In this document: positions 44,959 through 53,881 of the stretch, one piece after another
Layout of the letters: every line of letters starts with the position of its first letter
How positions within the stretch are numbered: the stretch's first letter is position 1
Assembly: GCA_016177705.1 (NCBI GenBank)
Contig: JACOUT010000004.1
Coordinates: forward strand, 496,001 to 560,000
Reading direction: 5' to 3'
Length of the DNA: 64,000 bases
Origin: Deltaproteobacteria bacterium
Lineage (GTDB): Bacteria; Myxococcota; UBA727; VGSZ01
The notes under the pieces: generated by a model
What the model saw: only the letters and a program-made list of their open reading frames with translations
Databases searched by the model: none
What the model was told of the DNA's origin: nothing
Made by a program: the position numbers and the translations under genes

Positions 44959-45696
44959 ATGACCAACGTCGCCATCATCACCGCTCGGGCCGGCTCGAAG
45001 TCGATCCTCAACAAGAACGTCGCGCCTGTCGCCGGCCGGCCGGTGATTGAGTACGTCATCGAGGCGGCGCACCGAGCGAAGCGGATCGAGAGCGTCTGGT
45101 GTTCCACCGACGGTGAGCTGATCGCGTCGGTGTGCGGCAAGAACGACTGCGCGGTCATCCCGCGGCCCGACGCGCTCGGCGGCGATCACGTGAACCACGG
45201 CGACGTCATCAAGCACGCGGTCGAGTACGTCGACGCCAAGATCCCGAACCTGCAGAACGTGGTGTTGTTGCTCGGCAACACCGTCATGATCACCCCCGAG
45301 CTGTTCGATCAGGCGCTCGGTGAGCTCGACGAGGACGAGACGCTCGACGGCGTGCTGTCCTGCTGGGAGGCGGCCGACGACCATCCGCTGCGCGCGCTGC
45401 AGATCAACCCCGACGGGCTGCTCAGCGAGTACGGCGGTCCGCGCCAAGTCTCGACGGAGCGGCAGAGCTACCCGAAGGCCTACTACTACGATCAAGGCGT
45501 GTGGGCCTTTCGCAAGCAGAACGTGCAACGGCGAGATGGCCCGAACCCCTGGTGGTGGATGGGCAAGCGCGTCAAGCCCATCATCCGCCCATGGATCACG
45601 GGCCGCGACATCAACGGACCCTTCGACGTGCCGTTCCACGATTGGTGGGTGCAGCACCCGGCCATCGTCGACGAGATCATGAAGCTAAAGGCCTGA
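44959..45696 (+). CDS. Second NeuA-like cytidylyltransferase
   Basis: This 245-residue protein has MTNVAIITARAGSKSILNKN, equivalent to the RxGSKxxxxKN binding loop of CMP-sugar synthetases, though with SKSIL instead of SKGIP. VVLLLGNTVMITPELFDQAL replaces the usual LQPTSP segment, and DQGVWAFRKQNVQ lies in the C-terminal part. It is clearly different from the synthetase at 28666. With adjacent hydroxyacid-dehydrogenase, epimerase and HAD genes it may activate a different acid. aagggg precedes the ATG. Substrate unknown. Confidence 0.8.
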   Translation: MTNVAIITARAGSKSILNKNVAPVAGRPVIEYVIEAAHRAKRIESVWCSTDGELIASVCGKNDCAVIPRPDALGGDHVNHGDVIKHAVEYVDAKIPNLQNVVLLLGNTVMITPELFDQALGELDEDETLDGVLSCWEAADDHPLRALQINPDGLLSEYGGPRQVSTERQSYPKAYYYDQGVWAFRKQNVQRRDGPNPWWWMGKRVKPIIRPWITGRDINGPFDVPFHDWWVQHPAIVDEIMKLKA

Positions 45697-45705
45697 GGTG
45701 ACCCT

Positions 45706-46644
45706 GTGAACGTGCTCATCACCACCTCCTCGTTCGGTGACGTGTCGCGGCGGCCGCTCGAGCTGCTCGAAGCGGCCGGCCACCGCGTGACCAGCAACCC
45801 GCACAAGCGCCAGCTCACCGAGGCGGAGGCGCGCGACCTCTATGCCGAAGCGGACGGCGTGGTGGCCGGCACCGAGAAGGTCACTGCTGGCGTGCTCGAA
45901 CAGGCGAAGCGCCTCAAGTGCATCTCGCGCGTCGGCACCGGCGTGGACGGCGTGGATCTGAAGGCCGCTGCGGCTCGTGGCATCCCCGTGTTCAACACGC
46001 CCGAGGCGCACGTCGACGCGGTGGCGGAGCTGGTGCTCGGCGGCGCGCTCGCGGTGCTGCGCCGCCTTGGGGAGAATGATCGCGCAATCCGCCGCGGCGA
46101 ATGGAAGAAGCCGATGGGTGGGCTCCTGCGCGGCAAGACCGTCGGCATCGTCGGCCTCGGGCGCATCGGGCGCGCGCTGGTCAAGCTGCTCGCACCATTC
46201 AACGTTCGCCTGTTGGCGAGCGATCCCAAGCTCGACGCGACCTTCGCTGACGAGCACGGTATCCGCCCTAGCACCGTCGACGAGCTGGTGCGCGCGAGCG
46301 ACGTGCTCACCTTCAACTTGAGCTTCTCGCCGGAGGCCAAGAACCTGCTCGACGCCGCGCGTATCGCGGCGCTCAAGCCGACGGCGGTGGTGGTCAACTG
46401 CGCGCGCGGCGGGCTCATCGACGAGACGGCGCTTGCGGAGTTCCTGAAGAAGAACCGTGAGGCCGGCGCCTATCTCGACACCTTCGACGTCGAGCCGTAC
46501 CGCGGACCGCTCGCCGAGCTCGACAACGTGCTCTTGTCCGCGCACATCGGCAGCTACGCGCGCGAGGCGCGCGAGCGCATGGAGACCGAAGCAGTCGAGC
46601 ACCTGTTGCAGGGCCTGGCGGGAAGAAAGGGGAACGTCGCATGA
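45706..46644 (+). CDS. D-2-hydroxyacid dehydrogenase (phosphoglycerate dehydrogenase-like)
   Basis: This 312-residue NAD enzyme has VGIVGLGRIGRALVKLL, NCARGGLIDETALAEFL (catalytic Arg), DTFDVEPYRGPLAELDNV (Glu) and LSAHIGSYAREARERM (His). It lacks the extra ACT domain of SerA and is short, so amino-acid biosynthesis is unlikely. In this operon it would oxidise or reduce a hydroxy acid that becomes part of the glycan or its activated precursor. GTG 45706 has tgaggtga upstream. It overlaps the epimerase gene by 4 bp. Confidence 0.85.
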   Translation: MNVLITTSSFGDVSRRPLELLEAAGHRVTSNPHKRQLTEAEARDLYAEADGVVAGTEKVTAGVLEQAKRLKCISRVGTGVDGVDLKAAAARGIPVFNTPEAHVDAVAELVLGGALAVLRRLGENDRAIRRGEWKKPMGGLLRGKTVGIVGLGRIGRALVKLLAPFNVRLLASDPKLDATFADEHGIRPSTVDELVRASDVLTFNLSFSPEAKNLLDAARIAALKPTAVVVNCARGGLIDETALAEFLKKNREAGAYLDTFDVEPYRGPLAELDNVLLSAHIGSYAREARERMETEAVEHLLQGLAGRKGNVA

Positions 46645-47534
46645 AGCGCGCGGTCGTCACCGGCGGCGCCGGTTTCATCGGCAGTCACATCGCCGACGCG
46701 CTCGTCGAGCGCGGCTTCGAGGTTACGGTGTTCGACCATGTGCCCTCGCGCTGGCTCGGCCGCGGTCAGAAACAGGTCACTGGCGAGATCACGGACCCGG
46801 CGCAGGTGGCGGGTGCCGTCGAGGGCGCCGACCTCGTCTACCACCTGGCGGCGCTCGCCGACCTGAACGAGGGCAAGACCAAGCCAATCGAGACCGCGCG
46901 CGTCAACCTCTTGGGCACGCTCAACGTGCTTGAGGCGATGCGCGCGGCGGCGCCCAAGGCGCGCCTGCTGTTCGCGTCGAGCATCTACGTGTTCTCGCGC
47001 GAGGGCGGCTTCTATCGATGCAGCAAGCAGGCGTGCGAGAGCTACATCGAGGAGTACCACCGCGTCTTCGGGCTGCCGTTCACGGTGCTGCGCTATGGCT
47101 CCCTCTACGGCCCGCGCTCCGGGCCGGCGAACGGCGTCTACCGGCTGCTGCAGCAGGCGGCGAGCAAGGGACGGGTCGCCTACCCAGGCAGCCCCGACGA
47201 CGTGCGCGAGTACATCCACGTCGAGGACGCCGCGCGCCTCTCCGTCGACGCTGCGGCGCCGGAGTTCGTCGGCAAGCACCTGGTTCTCACCGGCACGCAG
47301 GCGACGCGCGCGAGCGACTTGTTCACCATGTTCGGCGAGATCCTCGGCAAGAAGATCGAGGTCGACTACGGCAACGAGGGCCACGGCCACTACCGCGTCA
47401 CGCCCTACACCTACACTCCCAAGCCGGGGAAGAAGCTGACGGCCACGCACTTCGTCGACATGGGGCAGGGGTTGCTCGAGGTGGTCGAGCAGTTGCACCG
47501 CGCGGGCGAGCACGGCGACAAGGACCGCGGGTGA
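46641..47534 (+). CDS. NAD-dependent epimerase/dehydratase (extended SDR)
   Basis: This 297-residue enzyme starts MKRAVVTGGAGFIGSHIADA. It has YHLAALADLNEGKTKPIETA, a Ser in LLFASSIYVFS and Tyr/Lys in FYRCSKQACESYIEEY (YxxxK), then RYGSLYGPRSGPANGVYRLL. Length and motifs fit a sugar-nucleotide epimerase or dehydratase; the first catalytic Glu/Asp of dehydratases is not obvious, favouring an epimerase. It overlaps the dehydrogenase upstream and the HAD gene downstream, each by 4 bp. Confidence 0.85.
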   Translation: MKRAVVTGGAGFIGSHIADALVERGFEVTVFDHVPSRWLGRGQKQVTGEITDPAQVAGAVEGADLVYHLAALADLNEGKTKPIETARVNLLGTLNVLEAMRAAAPKARLLFASSIYVFSREGGFYRCSKQACESYIEEYHRVFGLPFTVLRYGSLYGPRSGPANGVYRLLQQAASKGRVAYPGSPDDVREYIHVEDAARLSVDAAAPEFVGKHLVLTGTQATRASDLFTMFGEILGKKIEVDYGNEGHGHYRVTPYTYTPKPGKKLTATHFVDMGQGLLEVVEQLHRAGEHGDKDRG

Positions 47535-48184
47535 ACGGGAGCCGGGTGCGCGCGGTGGTGTTCGACTTCGACGGCGTCATCGTCGAGTCGGGCGACATCA
47601 AGACCGAGGCGTTCCTCGAGCTGTTCTCCGGTTATCCGCGGCACCTCGCGGCCATCAAGCGCCACCACCTCGACAACCTGGGTATCTCCCGGTTCAAGAA
47701 GTTCGCCTGGATCTACGAGAACCTGCTGCACGAGCCCTTCGACACTGGCGAGAAGATCCGCTTGGGAGACCGGTTCTCCGCCATCGTCTTCCAGAAGGTG
47801 TGCGAGACGCCCTTTGTGCCTGGCGCACGGGAGGCCCTCGAGGCGCTGGCGAGCGCCGGACGTCATCTGGCGATCGCGTCGGGCACGCCGCAGGACGAGC
47901 TCGACCGCATCGTCGACGCGCGCGGCCTGCGCCGCTTCTTCGCCGAGGTGCACGGTTCGCCGACGGAGAAGGCGACGGCGACCGCGTCGGTGATCAAGCG
48001 CTGGGGTCTGGCGCCGACGGAGGTGCTGTTCGTCGGCGACGGCACTACCGATCACGCCGCCGCCACCAGCGCCGGCGTTCGCTTCCTTGCGCGGCGCACG
48101 CCCGACCTGGCGGCGCACTGGGCCGCGGTAGGCTGCGCCTGCGTCGACGACCTGCGCGAGCTCGAGCGCCTGGTGGCGAGCTGA
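47531..48184 (+). CDS. HAD-superfamily phosphatase
   Basis: This 217-residue phosphatase has the nucleophile motif VVFDFDGVIVESGDIKTEAF, motif II AIASGTPQDELD, lysine in GSPTEKATATASVIKRWG, and acidic motif VLFVGDGTTDHAAATSAGV. A helical cap (residues about 20-90) places it near beta-phosphoglucomutase/Gph-like enzymes. Next to a cytidylyltransferase it may remove a phosphate from the sugar acid before activation, as KdsC or NeuB partners do (inference). GTG 47531 overlaps the previous stop. Confidence 0.82.
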   Translation: MNGSRVRAVVFDFDGVIVESGDIKTEAFLELFSGYPRHLAAIKRHHLDNLGISRFKKFAWIYENLLHEPFDTGEKIRLGDRFSAIVFQKVCETPFVPGAREALEALASAGRHLAIASGTPQDELDRIVDARGLRRFFAEVHGSPTEKATATASVIKRWGLAPTEVLFVGDGTTDHAAATSAGVRFLARRTPDLAAHWAAVGCACVDDLRELERLVAS

Positions 48185-48187
48185 GCG

Positions 48188-49387
48188 ATGCGCGTGCTGT
48201 TCGTCGTCGGGAACGCCGGGCACCACGCCGCCATCGCGGCGCCGGTGGCGCGCGAGCTGGCGTCGACCGGCGCCCACGTCGAGGTCTTGTCGGTCGCCGA
48301 GCTGCGTGCGTTGCCGTCGCCAGCGTCCGCCTTCCCGGGTGCCCGCACCTGGCCGCTCGTGCCCGGTGGTCTTCGCCGTCGCGTACCGGCGTCGTTGACC
48401 GGCGCTGCTCCCACGTCGACCGGCCGCGCCATCAAGCGCGCGGTGCGCGCGCTCGCTTGGGCGACACTGCTGCGCGCGCGCACGAGCTACGTCTTGGCGC
48501 GAGCGCGACCAGACGTAGTGGCGGTGATGAACGACGTCGCGTTCCCGTACGACGCTGTCTGCGCAGCGGCGCGTCGCTGTCACATCCCCGTCGTGCTCCT
48601 GCAGGAGGGCGTGCGTTTCCCGCTGCCGACCGAGGAGCGCACGCACACGCCCTACGGCGCCACCGAGCTGGCGGCCGTGTGCGTTTGGGGGGAGCGCAGC
48701 GCCGCGCATTTCCGCGCGGTGGCGGACGGCGCGCGCGTCGAGGTCACGGGCAACCCGCGCTACGACACCGTCGACGTCGAGCGCACGCGGGCCGAGGGAC
48801 GCGCGCTGCGCGATCGCCTCGGGCTCACCGGCCGCCTGGTTGGCTTCCTGTCGAACCCGATCGACGACCAGGGCTTCTGCACCACCGACGAGAAGCTGGC
48901 GCTGTTCGAGCGGTTCCTGGCGGCCGCCGCGCCCGCGCTCAACGACTACGGTGCCACTGTGGTGGTGAAGCTGCACCCGCGCGAGCACGCGCCCGCGTTT
49001 GCTGAGGTGGCGCAACGCAGCCCGGCCAAGGTGGTGATGGCCGCCGACGCGCCGATCCTGCCGCTGCTGTCGACGCTCGACGCCGGCCTGGTGTTGACGT
49101 CGACGGTGGGCCTGGAAGCGATGCTGTTCGACGTGGCGATCGGCGCGCTCGAGATCCCGCGCGCGGGCCACGTCTTCGACTACGTCGCGAGCGGCGCAGC
49201 GCTGCCGCTGCATGCGGACGATCGCGCGAAGTTCGAGGTGGGCAAGCTATTGAACGGCTTCGCAGCAGAGAGCAGCGCGACGCGCGCGCGCTATGTCGAC
49301 GGCCACCTGGCGCACCGCGGCCAGGCTGCGCAGCGAATGGCAGCGGTGCTGCGAACGGTCGCGCGCGGCACCAACCGAGGAACGTGA
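48188..49387 (+). CDS. GT-B transferase, CDP-glycerol glycerophosphotransferase-like
   Basis: This 399-residue protein starts MRVLFVVGNAGHHAAIAAPV. It has PVVLLQEGVRFPLPTEERTH, VTGNPRYDTVD, VVVKLHPREHAPAFAEVAQR and VLTSTVGLEAMLFDVAIGAL. The KLHPRE and STVGLEAMLFD motifs are those of the CDP-glycerol/surface-carbohydrate transferase group, and the fold is like the UDP-GlcNAc 2-epimerases. It would transfer a CDP- or CMP-activated group to the glycan, possibly the product of the cytidylyltransferase at 44959 (inference). It lies 3 bp after the HAD gene. Confidence 0.72.
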   Translation: MRVLFVVGNAGHHAAIAAPVARELASTGAHVEVLSVAELRALPSPASAFPGARTWPLVPGGLRRRVPASLTGAAPTSTGRAIKRAVRALAWATLLRARTSYVLARARPDVVAVMNDVAFPYDAVCAAARRCHIPVVLLQEGVRFPLPTEERTHTPYGATELAAVCVWGERSAAHFRAVADGARVEVTGNPRYDTVDVERTRAEGRALRDRLGLTGRLVGFLSNPIDDQGFCTTDEKLALFERFLAAAAPALNDYGATVVVKLHPREHAPAFAEVAQRSPAKVVMAADAPILPLLSTLDAGLVLTSTVGLEAMLFDVAIGALEIPRAGHVFDYVASGAALPLHADDRAKFEVGKLLNGFAAESSATRARYVDGHLAHRGQAAQRMAAVLRTVARGTNRGT

Positions 49388-49388
49388 C

Positions 49389-50066
49389 ATGAGAGTGCTC
49401 TGCCTCGCCCCCCACTGCGACGACGAGACGCTCGGCTGCGGCGGCACGCTCGCGCGCTACGTCCTCGAGGGCCACGAGGTCACGGTCGCCGTCGTCACTG
49501 GACCCGGCGAAGGCGAGCACCCGGTGTTCCCGCGCGCCGCCTGGGACACGGTGCGCGCCGAGGCGAAGGTCGCCATGGACGCGCTCGGCGTGCGCGAGCT
49601 GTGGTTCGACAACCAGCCCGCGGTGCTGCTCGCCGACCTGCCGAAGCACGCGCTCAACCGCTCGGTGCAGTTGCTCGTCGAGCGCGCGCGCCCCGAGGTG
49701 CTGTTCGTGCCGCACCCCTTCGATCTGCACAAGGATCACCGCGAGGTGTTCGACGCGGCCAGCGTCGCCTGGCGGCCGGTGCACGACGTCGGCCGCGGCA
49801 TTCAGGAGATCTACGCCTACGAGGTGCTGTCGGAGACCGGCTGGAACGCGGCCGGCGTGGAGCCCGGCTTCGTCCCCAACGTATGGGTCGACGTCAGCAC
49901 CACGCTCGACAAGAAGCTGCGCGCGCTCGCGGCCTACCGGAGCCAGCTTCGTCCGTTCCCGGACGCGCGCAGCGTCGAGGCGGCCGAGCACCTGGCGCGC
50001 TACCGTGGCGCGCAGATGGGCATGATGGCGGCGGAGGCGTTCGTGCTCGTGCGAGGTCGGCGCTGA
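49389..50066 (+). CDS. PIG-L/LmbE-family deacetylase
   Basis: This 225-residue zinc hydrolase removes an N-acetyl group from a GlcNAc-like residue. Motif 1 is LAPHCDDETLGCGGTLARY (His-x-Asp-Asp), and motif 2 is PHPFDLHKDHREVF with the second zinc His. The ATG at 49389 is used because the family begins a few residues before motif 1 and the ORF upstream is a shadow. It is one base after the transferase and overlaps the next GT gene. The free amine it would expose may be the acceptor for the ATP-grasp enzyme at 52008 (inference). Confidence 0.88.
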   Translation: MRVLCLAPHCDDETLGCGGTLARYVLEGHEVTVAVVTGPGEGEHPVFPRAAWDTVRAEAKVAMDALGVRELWFDNQPAVLLADLPKHALNRSVQLLVERARPEVLFVPHPFDLHKDHREVFDAASVAWRPVHDVGRGIQEIYAYEVLSETGWNAAGVEPGFVPNVWVDVSTTLDKKLRALAAYRSQLRPFPDARSVEAAEHLARYRGAQMGMMAAEAFVLVRGRR

Positions 50067-51280
50067 TGGCGCTGGACGGGCAGGGCGCCCGCGCCGATAA
50101 GCGGCGCCTCGGCTGGCGCCCTGGCGCCGTGCGCGTGGCGCATGTCTGCACCATCGACCTGTCGCTGCGCTACCTGCTCGGCAATCAACTGCAGCACCTG
50201 CAGCGCGTTGGCTTCGACGTCATCGGCATCTCGTCACCGGGTCCGCACGTCGCCTGGCTCGAGGAGCACGGCATTCGCCATGTGCCGGTGCCGATGCAGC
50301 GCGCGTTCACGCCGCTGGATGACCTGCGCGCCGTGTTCGACCTGGCGCGGGTGATGAAGCGCGAGAAGCTCACCATCGTGCACACGCACAACGCGAAGCC
50401 CGGTCTGCTCGGCCAGCTCGCGGCGCGCCTGGCTGGTGTGCCGATAGTGGTCAACACTATCCACGGCTTCTACTTCCAGGACGACACGCCGTTGTTGAAG
50501 CGGCGCTTCTACGTGCTCTTGGAGCAGGTGGCAGCCTCGTGCTCGGACGATATCCTGTCGCAGAGCAAGGAAGACCTCGAGACCGCGGTGCGCGAGCACC
50601 TGTGCGCGCGCGACGATATCGAGCACCTCGGCAACGGCATCGACGTCACCCGCTTCGAACCGGCGAGCACTGACGCCGACGGCGCCCGGGCGCGCGCTTC
50701 GCTCGGCTTTGCCGCCGACGATCTGGTCGTCGGCTTCGTGGGGCGGCTGGTCGAGGAGAAGGGCGTCCGCGAGCTATGGGCCGCCTTGCGTGAGCTGCGC
50801 AAGAGCTTCCCGCGCATCAAGCTGCTTATCGTGGGAGAGACCGACAGTCACAAGGGCGACGCGCTCACGCGCGACGACGCCAAGGCCGCGGGCGTGGGCG
50901 ACCTGTGCGTGTTCACGGGCTGGCGCGATGACCTGCCCGGCCTCTACGCCGCCATGGACGTCTGTGCGCTGCCGTCGTGGCGTGAGGGCTTCCCGCGGGT
51001 ACCGATGGAGGCCTCCGCCATGGGGGTGCCCGTGGTCGCCACCGATATCCGCGGGTGCCGCGAGGCGGTGGAGCAGGGCGTCAACGGCATACTGGTGCCG
51101 GCAAAGGACGCGGGCGCGCTCGCGCGCGCGCTCGAGGCGTTGCTCTCAAGCGAGGAATCGCGGCGCAGGCTCGGCGAGGGCGGTCGGCGCCTCGCACGCG
51201 AACGCTTCGACGAGCGGCGCATCTTCGCCACCGTGGAGCGCCACTACCGTGAGCTGCTGACGACCAAGGGGCTCGCGTGA
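50066..51280 (+). CDS. GT4-family glycosyltransferase
   Basis: This 404-residue GT-B enzyme has the acceptor-domain segments VAHVCTIDLSLRYLLGNQL and IVHTHNAKPGLLGQLAARLA, the latter a signature of GT4 enzymes of polysaccharide loci. VGFVGRLVEEKGVRELWAAL, LLIVGETDSHKGD and LPSWREGFPRVPMEASAMGV form the donor site. The order and ALPSWREG variant resemble EPS transferases such as the WcaL/Cps type. ATG 50066 overlaps the previous stop (TGATG). Linkage and sugar are unknown. Confidence 0.87.
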   Translation: MALDGQGARADKRRLGWRPGAVRVAHVCTIDLSLRYLLGNQLQHLQRVGFDVIGISSPGPHVAWLEEHGIRHVPVPMQRAFTPLDDLRAVFDLARVMKREKLTIVHTHNAKPGLLGQLAARLAGVPIVVNTIHGFYFQDDTPLLKRRFYVLLEQVAASCSDDILSQSKEDLETAVREHLCARDDIEHLGNGIDVTRFEPASTDADGARARASLGFAADDLVVGFVGRLVEEKGVRELWAALRELRKSFPRIKLLIVGETDSHKGDALTRDDAKAAGVGDLCVFTGWRDDLPGLYAAMDVCALPSWREGFPRVPMEASAMGVPVVATDIRGCREAVEQGVNGILVPAKDAGALARALEALLSSEESRRRLGEGGRRLARERFDERRIFATVERHYRELLTTKGLA

Positions 51281-52011
51281 GGATCGGCGTCGTCAGCGAC
51301 GTTCACGGCAACGAGCACGCCCTCGCCGCTGCCCTGACGCGCCTCGAGCACGAGCGCATCGACCACCTGGTGATGCTCGGTGATCTGCTGAGCTACGGCT
51401 GCCGGCCGCTCGAGGTGCTCGAGCGCGTGCACGCAGCCTCGCGCCGGTGGCCCACGGAGTTTCTCGTCGGCAACCACGACCAGCTCTACTTCGAACTGCA
51501 GCGAGGCGTGGAGGGCTACGTCGCACAGGTGCACGGGTGGATCCAGGAGAGCGCTCGTTGGACGGCGGCGCGCCTCGGGTCCACCCGGCTCGAGGTCATG
51601 TTCCCGTGGCGCGAGCAGTGGCGCACCGGCGACGTGCTGTTTGCTCACGCCAACCCGTTCGCGCCGCGCGATTGGACCTACCTGAACGGCGAGGGCGAAC
51701 GCCAGCGCGCCGCCACGGCCCTCGAAGTGCTTGGCTGCCGAGTGGGCGTCTTCGGGCACACGCACCGGAGCTTCGACCTCCGGCTCGGCGGCGTCCGTTT
51801 GGTGAACCCGGGCTCGCTCGGCCAACCGCGCGATGCCGTGGGCGTGTCGACGGTGGCGCTGCTCGACGGCGACGACTGGCGGATCCTCGAGGTCGCCTAC
51901 GACGAGGCGGCGCACCGCGCCGACGTGGAGCAGAGCGGCCTGTCGACCGCGACGCAGCGGGAGATCCTCAAGTTCCACGGCGCCGGGGCCGCGGTCGGGG
52001 GCACGCGATGA
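51277..52011 (+). CDS. Calcineurin-like metallophosphoesterase (YfcE/MJ0936 type)
   Basis: This 244-residue dimetal phosphoesterase has RIGVVSDVHGNEHALAAAL, VMLGDLLSYGCRPLEVLE, FLVGNHDQLYFE, VLFAHANPF and GVFGHTHRSFDL, the full set of metal-binding motifs. In a glycan locus it is unusual; it may hydrolyse a phosphodiester intermediate or regulate the pathway. GTG 51277 overlaps the GT stop as GTGA, and the stop overlaps the ATP-grasp start as ATGA, so it is translated as part of the module. Confidence 0.85.
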   Translation: MRIGVVSDVHGNEHALAAALTRLEHERIDHLVMLGDLLSYGCRPLEVLERVHAASRRWPTEFLVGNHDQLYFELQRGVEGYVAQVHGWIQESARWTAARLGSTRLEVMFPWREQWRTGDVLFAHANPFAPRDWTYLNGEGERQRAATALEVLGCRVGVFGHTHRSFDLRLGGVRLVNPGSLGQPRDAVGVSTVALLDGDDWRILEVAYDEAAHRADVEQSGLSTATQREILKFHGAGAAVGGTR

Positions 52012-53021
52012 TTCGGGTGTTGGTGACGGGCGCGGGCGGCGGTGTGGGCGAGGGCGTGATCAAGGCGCTTCGCATGATCCGCGACCTCGACATCTCGGTG
52101 ATCGCCGCCGACATGAGCCCGTGGGCGGCCGGGCTCTATGCCGGCGACGTCGCGCGCCTGATCCCGCGCGCGTCGGCGCCCGACTACGTCGACGCGCTCG
52201 TGCGGCTGTGCCGCGAGGAGCGCATCGACTACTACCTGCCCGGCACCGACGTCGAGCTGTCGGTTTGCGCCGACAACGCGGCACGCATCGAGGCCGAGTG
52301 CGGCGCGCACGTGGTCATCGCCTCGCCCGAAGCGGTGCGCGTCGCCGACGACAAACGCGAGACCGCGCGCTTCCTCGAGCGGCACGGCCTCGCGTTCCCG
52401 CGCACGCTGCTGCGCGATGAGTGGCAGGCCGGCGCGCTGGCGTTTCCGCTCGTGGTCAAGCCGCGCATCGGCTGCCGGTCGATCGGGCTCGAGATCGTGC
52501 GCGATCAGGCGCAGCTCGCGCGCGCGCTGGCGCGGTCCGACGAGATCGTCCTGCAAGAGCACCTCGGCAGCGACGACAGCGAGTTCACCTGCACGGTGGT
52601 GATGTGCCGCGGCGAGGCCTCGTCGGTCGGCATCCTGCAGCGCTGGCTGCGCGCCGGCGACACCTATCGCGTAGTGCCGCTGCGCGACGAGCGCATCGAG
52701 CAGTACGTGCTGGCCGCGGCCCGCGCCCTTGGCACCAACGGCTCGTGCAACTTCCAGCTCCGGCTCGATGACGGCCAGCCCAAGCTCTTCGAGATCAACG
52801 CGCGCTTCTCGGGCACGACGCCGCTGTGTGCCGAGCTCGGTTTCAACCCGGTCGAGAGCTACCTCAAGCGACACCGCGGCATGAGCTACGGCGGGGCGCT
52901 ACGCACCGACGCCGTGGTGTTGCGTCACTGGGCAGAGTTGGTGGTGCCGCGCGCCGCCTTCGACGAGATCGCCCAAGGGGGCCGGGGCACGCCCGCCGGC
53001 GTGGAGCGCACGTGCCTGTAG
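52008..53021 (+). CDS. ATP-grasp carboxylate-amine ligase (CarB/PylC-like)
   Basis: This 337-residue enzyme has an N-terminal Rossmann-like domain (MIRVLVTGAGGGVGEGVIKA) and an ATP-grasp fold. Visible parts are VADDKRETARFLERHGLAFP, PLVVKPRIGCRSIGLEIV, IVLQEHLGSDDSEFTCTVV and LFEINARFSGTTPLCAELGF, with metal-binding Glu/Asn. Such ligases join a carboxylate to an amine through an acyl-phosphate. In this operon it could attach an amino acid to an amino sugar or a sugar acid to an amine. The exact partners are unknown. It overlaps the next SDR gene by 10 bp. Confidence 0.85.
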   Translation: MIRVLVTGAGGGVGEGVIKALRMIRDLDISVIAADMSPWAAGLYAGDVARLIPRASAPDYVDALVRLCREERIDYYLPGTDVELSVCADNAARIEAECGAHVVIASPEAVRVADDKRETARFLERHGLAFPRTLLRDEWQAGALAFPLVVKPRIGCRSIGLEIVRDQAQLARALARSDEIVLQEHLGSDDSEFTCTVVMCRGEASSVGILQRWLRAGDTYRVVPLRDERIEQYVLAAARALGTNGSCNFQLRLDDGQPKLFEINARFSGTTPLCAELGFNPVESYLKRHRGMSYGGALRTDAVVLRHWAELVVPRAAFDEIAQGGRGTPAGVERTCL

Positions 53022-53881
53022 CGGCGCGCGTGGTGGTGGTCGGCGCCGGTGGTTTCCTCGGGGGGGCGCTGGTATCGGCGCTGCGCAGCGCGGACACGGC
53101 GGTGCTCGGTGTCGGTCGGCGCGCGTCGGCGACCGTCGACCTCGTGACGCCGCTCGAGCGACTCGGCCGCGCGCTGCAACGCGACGACGTGGTGGTGTGC
53201 GCTGCGGGCCTCGGCGTCAAGGACGCCGCCAACGACGTCGAGCTGTTGCGCGGCAGCCTCTCGGTCGCGCGCGGCGTCGCGAGCGCCGCGCAGGGCGTGG
53301 GGGCCCGTCTGTTGCTCATCTCGTCGGCCGATATCTGGCCGCTCGCCCTCCGGGGCGGCGCGCGCGAGGTCGACGACGTGGAGCCAGACACCGCCTACGG
53401 CTTCTCGAAGCTGGTCGCGGAGCAGGCGTTGTGCGCGCGCCGAGCACAGGGGCTGCGCTACGCCGTCGCACGCCCGAGCTACGTCTTTGGGCCCGGCATG
53501 TTCGCCGGCCGCCTGTTCCCGGCGGTGCTGCGCCAGGCACCGTCGGGCACCATTCGCCTCACCGGCGACCGCGACGCGACCACCGACTACCTGTACGTCG
53601 ATGACCTCACCGCCGCAGTACGCCTGCTGATCGAGCGGCTGAGCTTCGACGGCGAGGTCGTCCACGTCGCGTCCGGCGTGCTGACGCGCCTGGCGGACGC
53701 CGCGCGCGCCATGCTCGACGCGACGGGTGCGAAGGCGGAGATCGTGATTGAGGGCGCTGCCGGCCCGCGTCAGCAGGCGTCGGTGTCGACCGCGTCGCTG
53801 CGGGCGCTCGGCTTCGTGGCGCGCTACGACGTCACAGGCGGCTGCCGCGCGTGGCTCGAGCAGCTCGGAGGTGGGCGATGA
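53012..53881 (+). CDS. NAD-dependent epimerase/dehydratase (extended SDR)
   Basis: This 289-residue protein from GTG 53012 begins VPVAARVVVVGAGGFLGGAL. The dinucleotide loop is GAGGFLG. Ser in LLLISSADIWPLAL and the pair in YGFSKLVAEQ (YxxxK) are catalytic. RPSYVFGPGMFAGRLFPAVL and TTDYLYVDDLTAAV are sugar-binding marks of WbpP/GalE-like enzymes. It lies within the previous gene's last ten bases, and its own stop overlaps the PglD-like gene as ATGA. Confidence 0.83.
   Translation: MPVAARVVVVGAGGFLGGALVSALRSADTAVLGVGRRASATVDLVTPLERLGRALQRDDVVVCAAGLGVKDAANDVELLRGSLSVARGVASAAQGVGARLLLISSADIWPLALRGGAREVDDVEPDTAYGFSKLVAEQALCARRAQGLRYAVARPSYVFGPGMFAGRLFPAVLRQAPSGTIRLTGDRDATTDYLYVDDLTAAVRLLIERLSFDGEVVHVASGVLTRLADAARAMLDATGAKAEIVIEGAAGPRQQASVSTASLRALGFVARYDVTGGCRAWLEQLGGGR

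Noticed and set aside
45706..46644. SerA of serine biosynthesis
   Set aside because: Short form without ACT domain and embedded in the glycan module.
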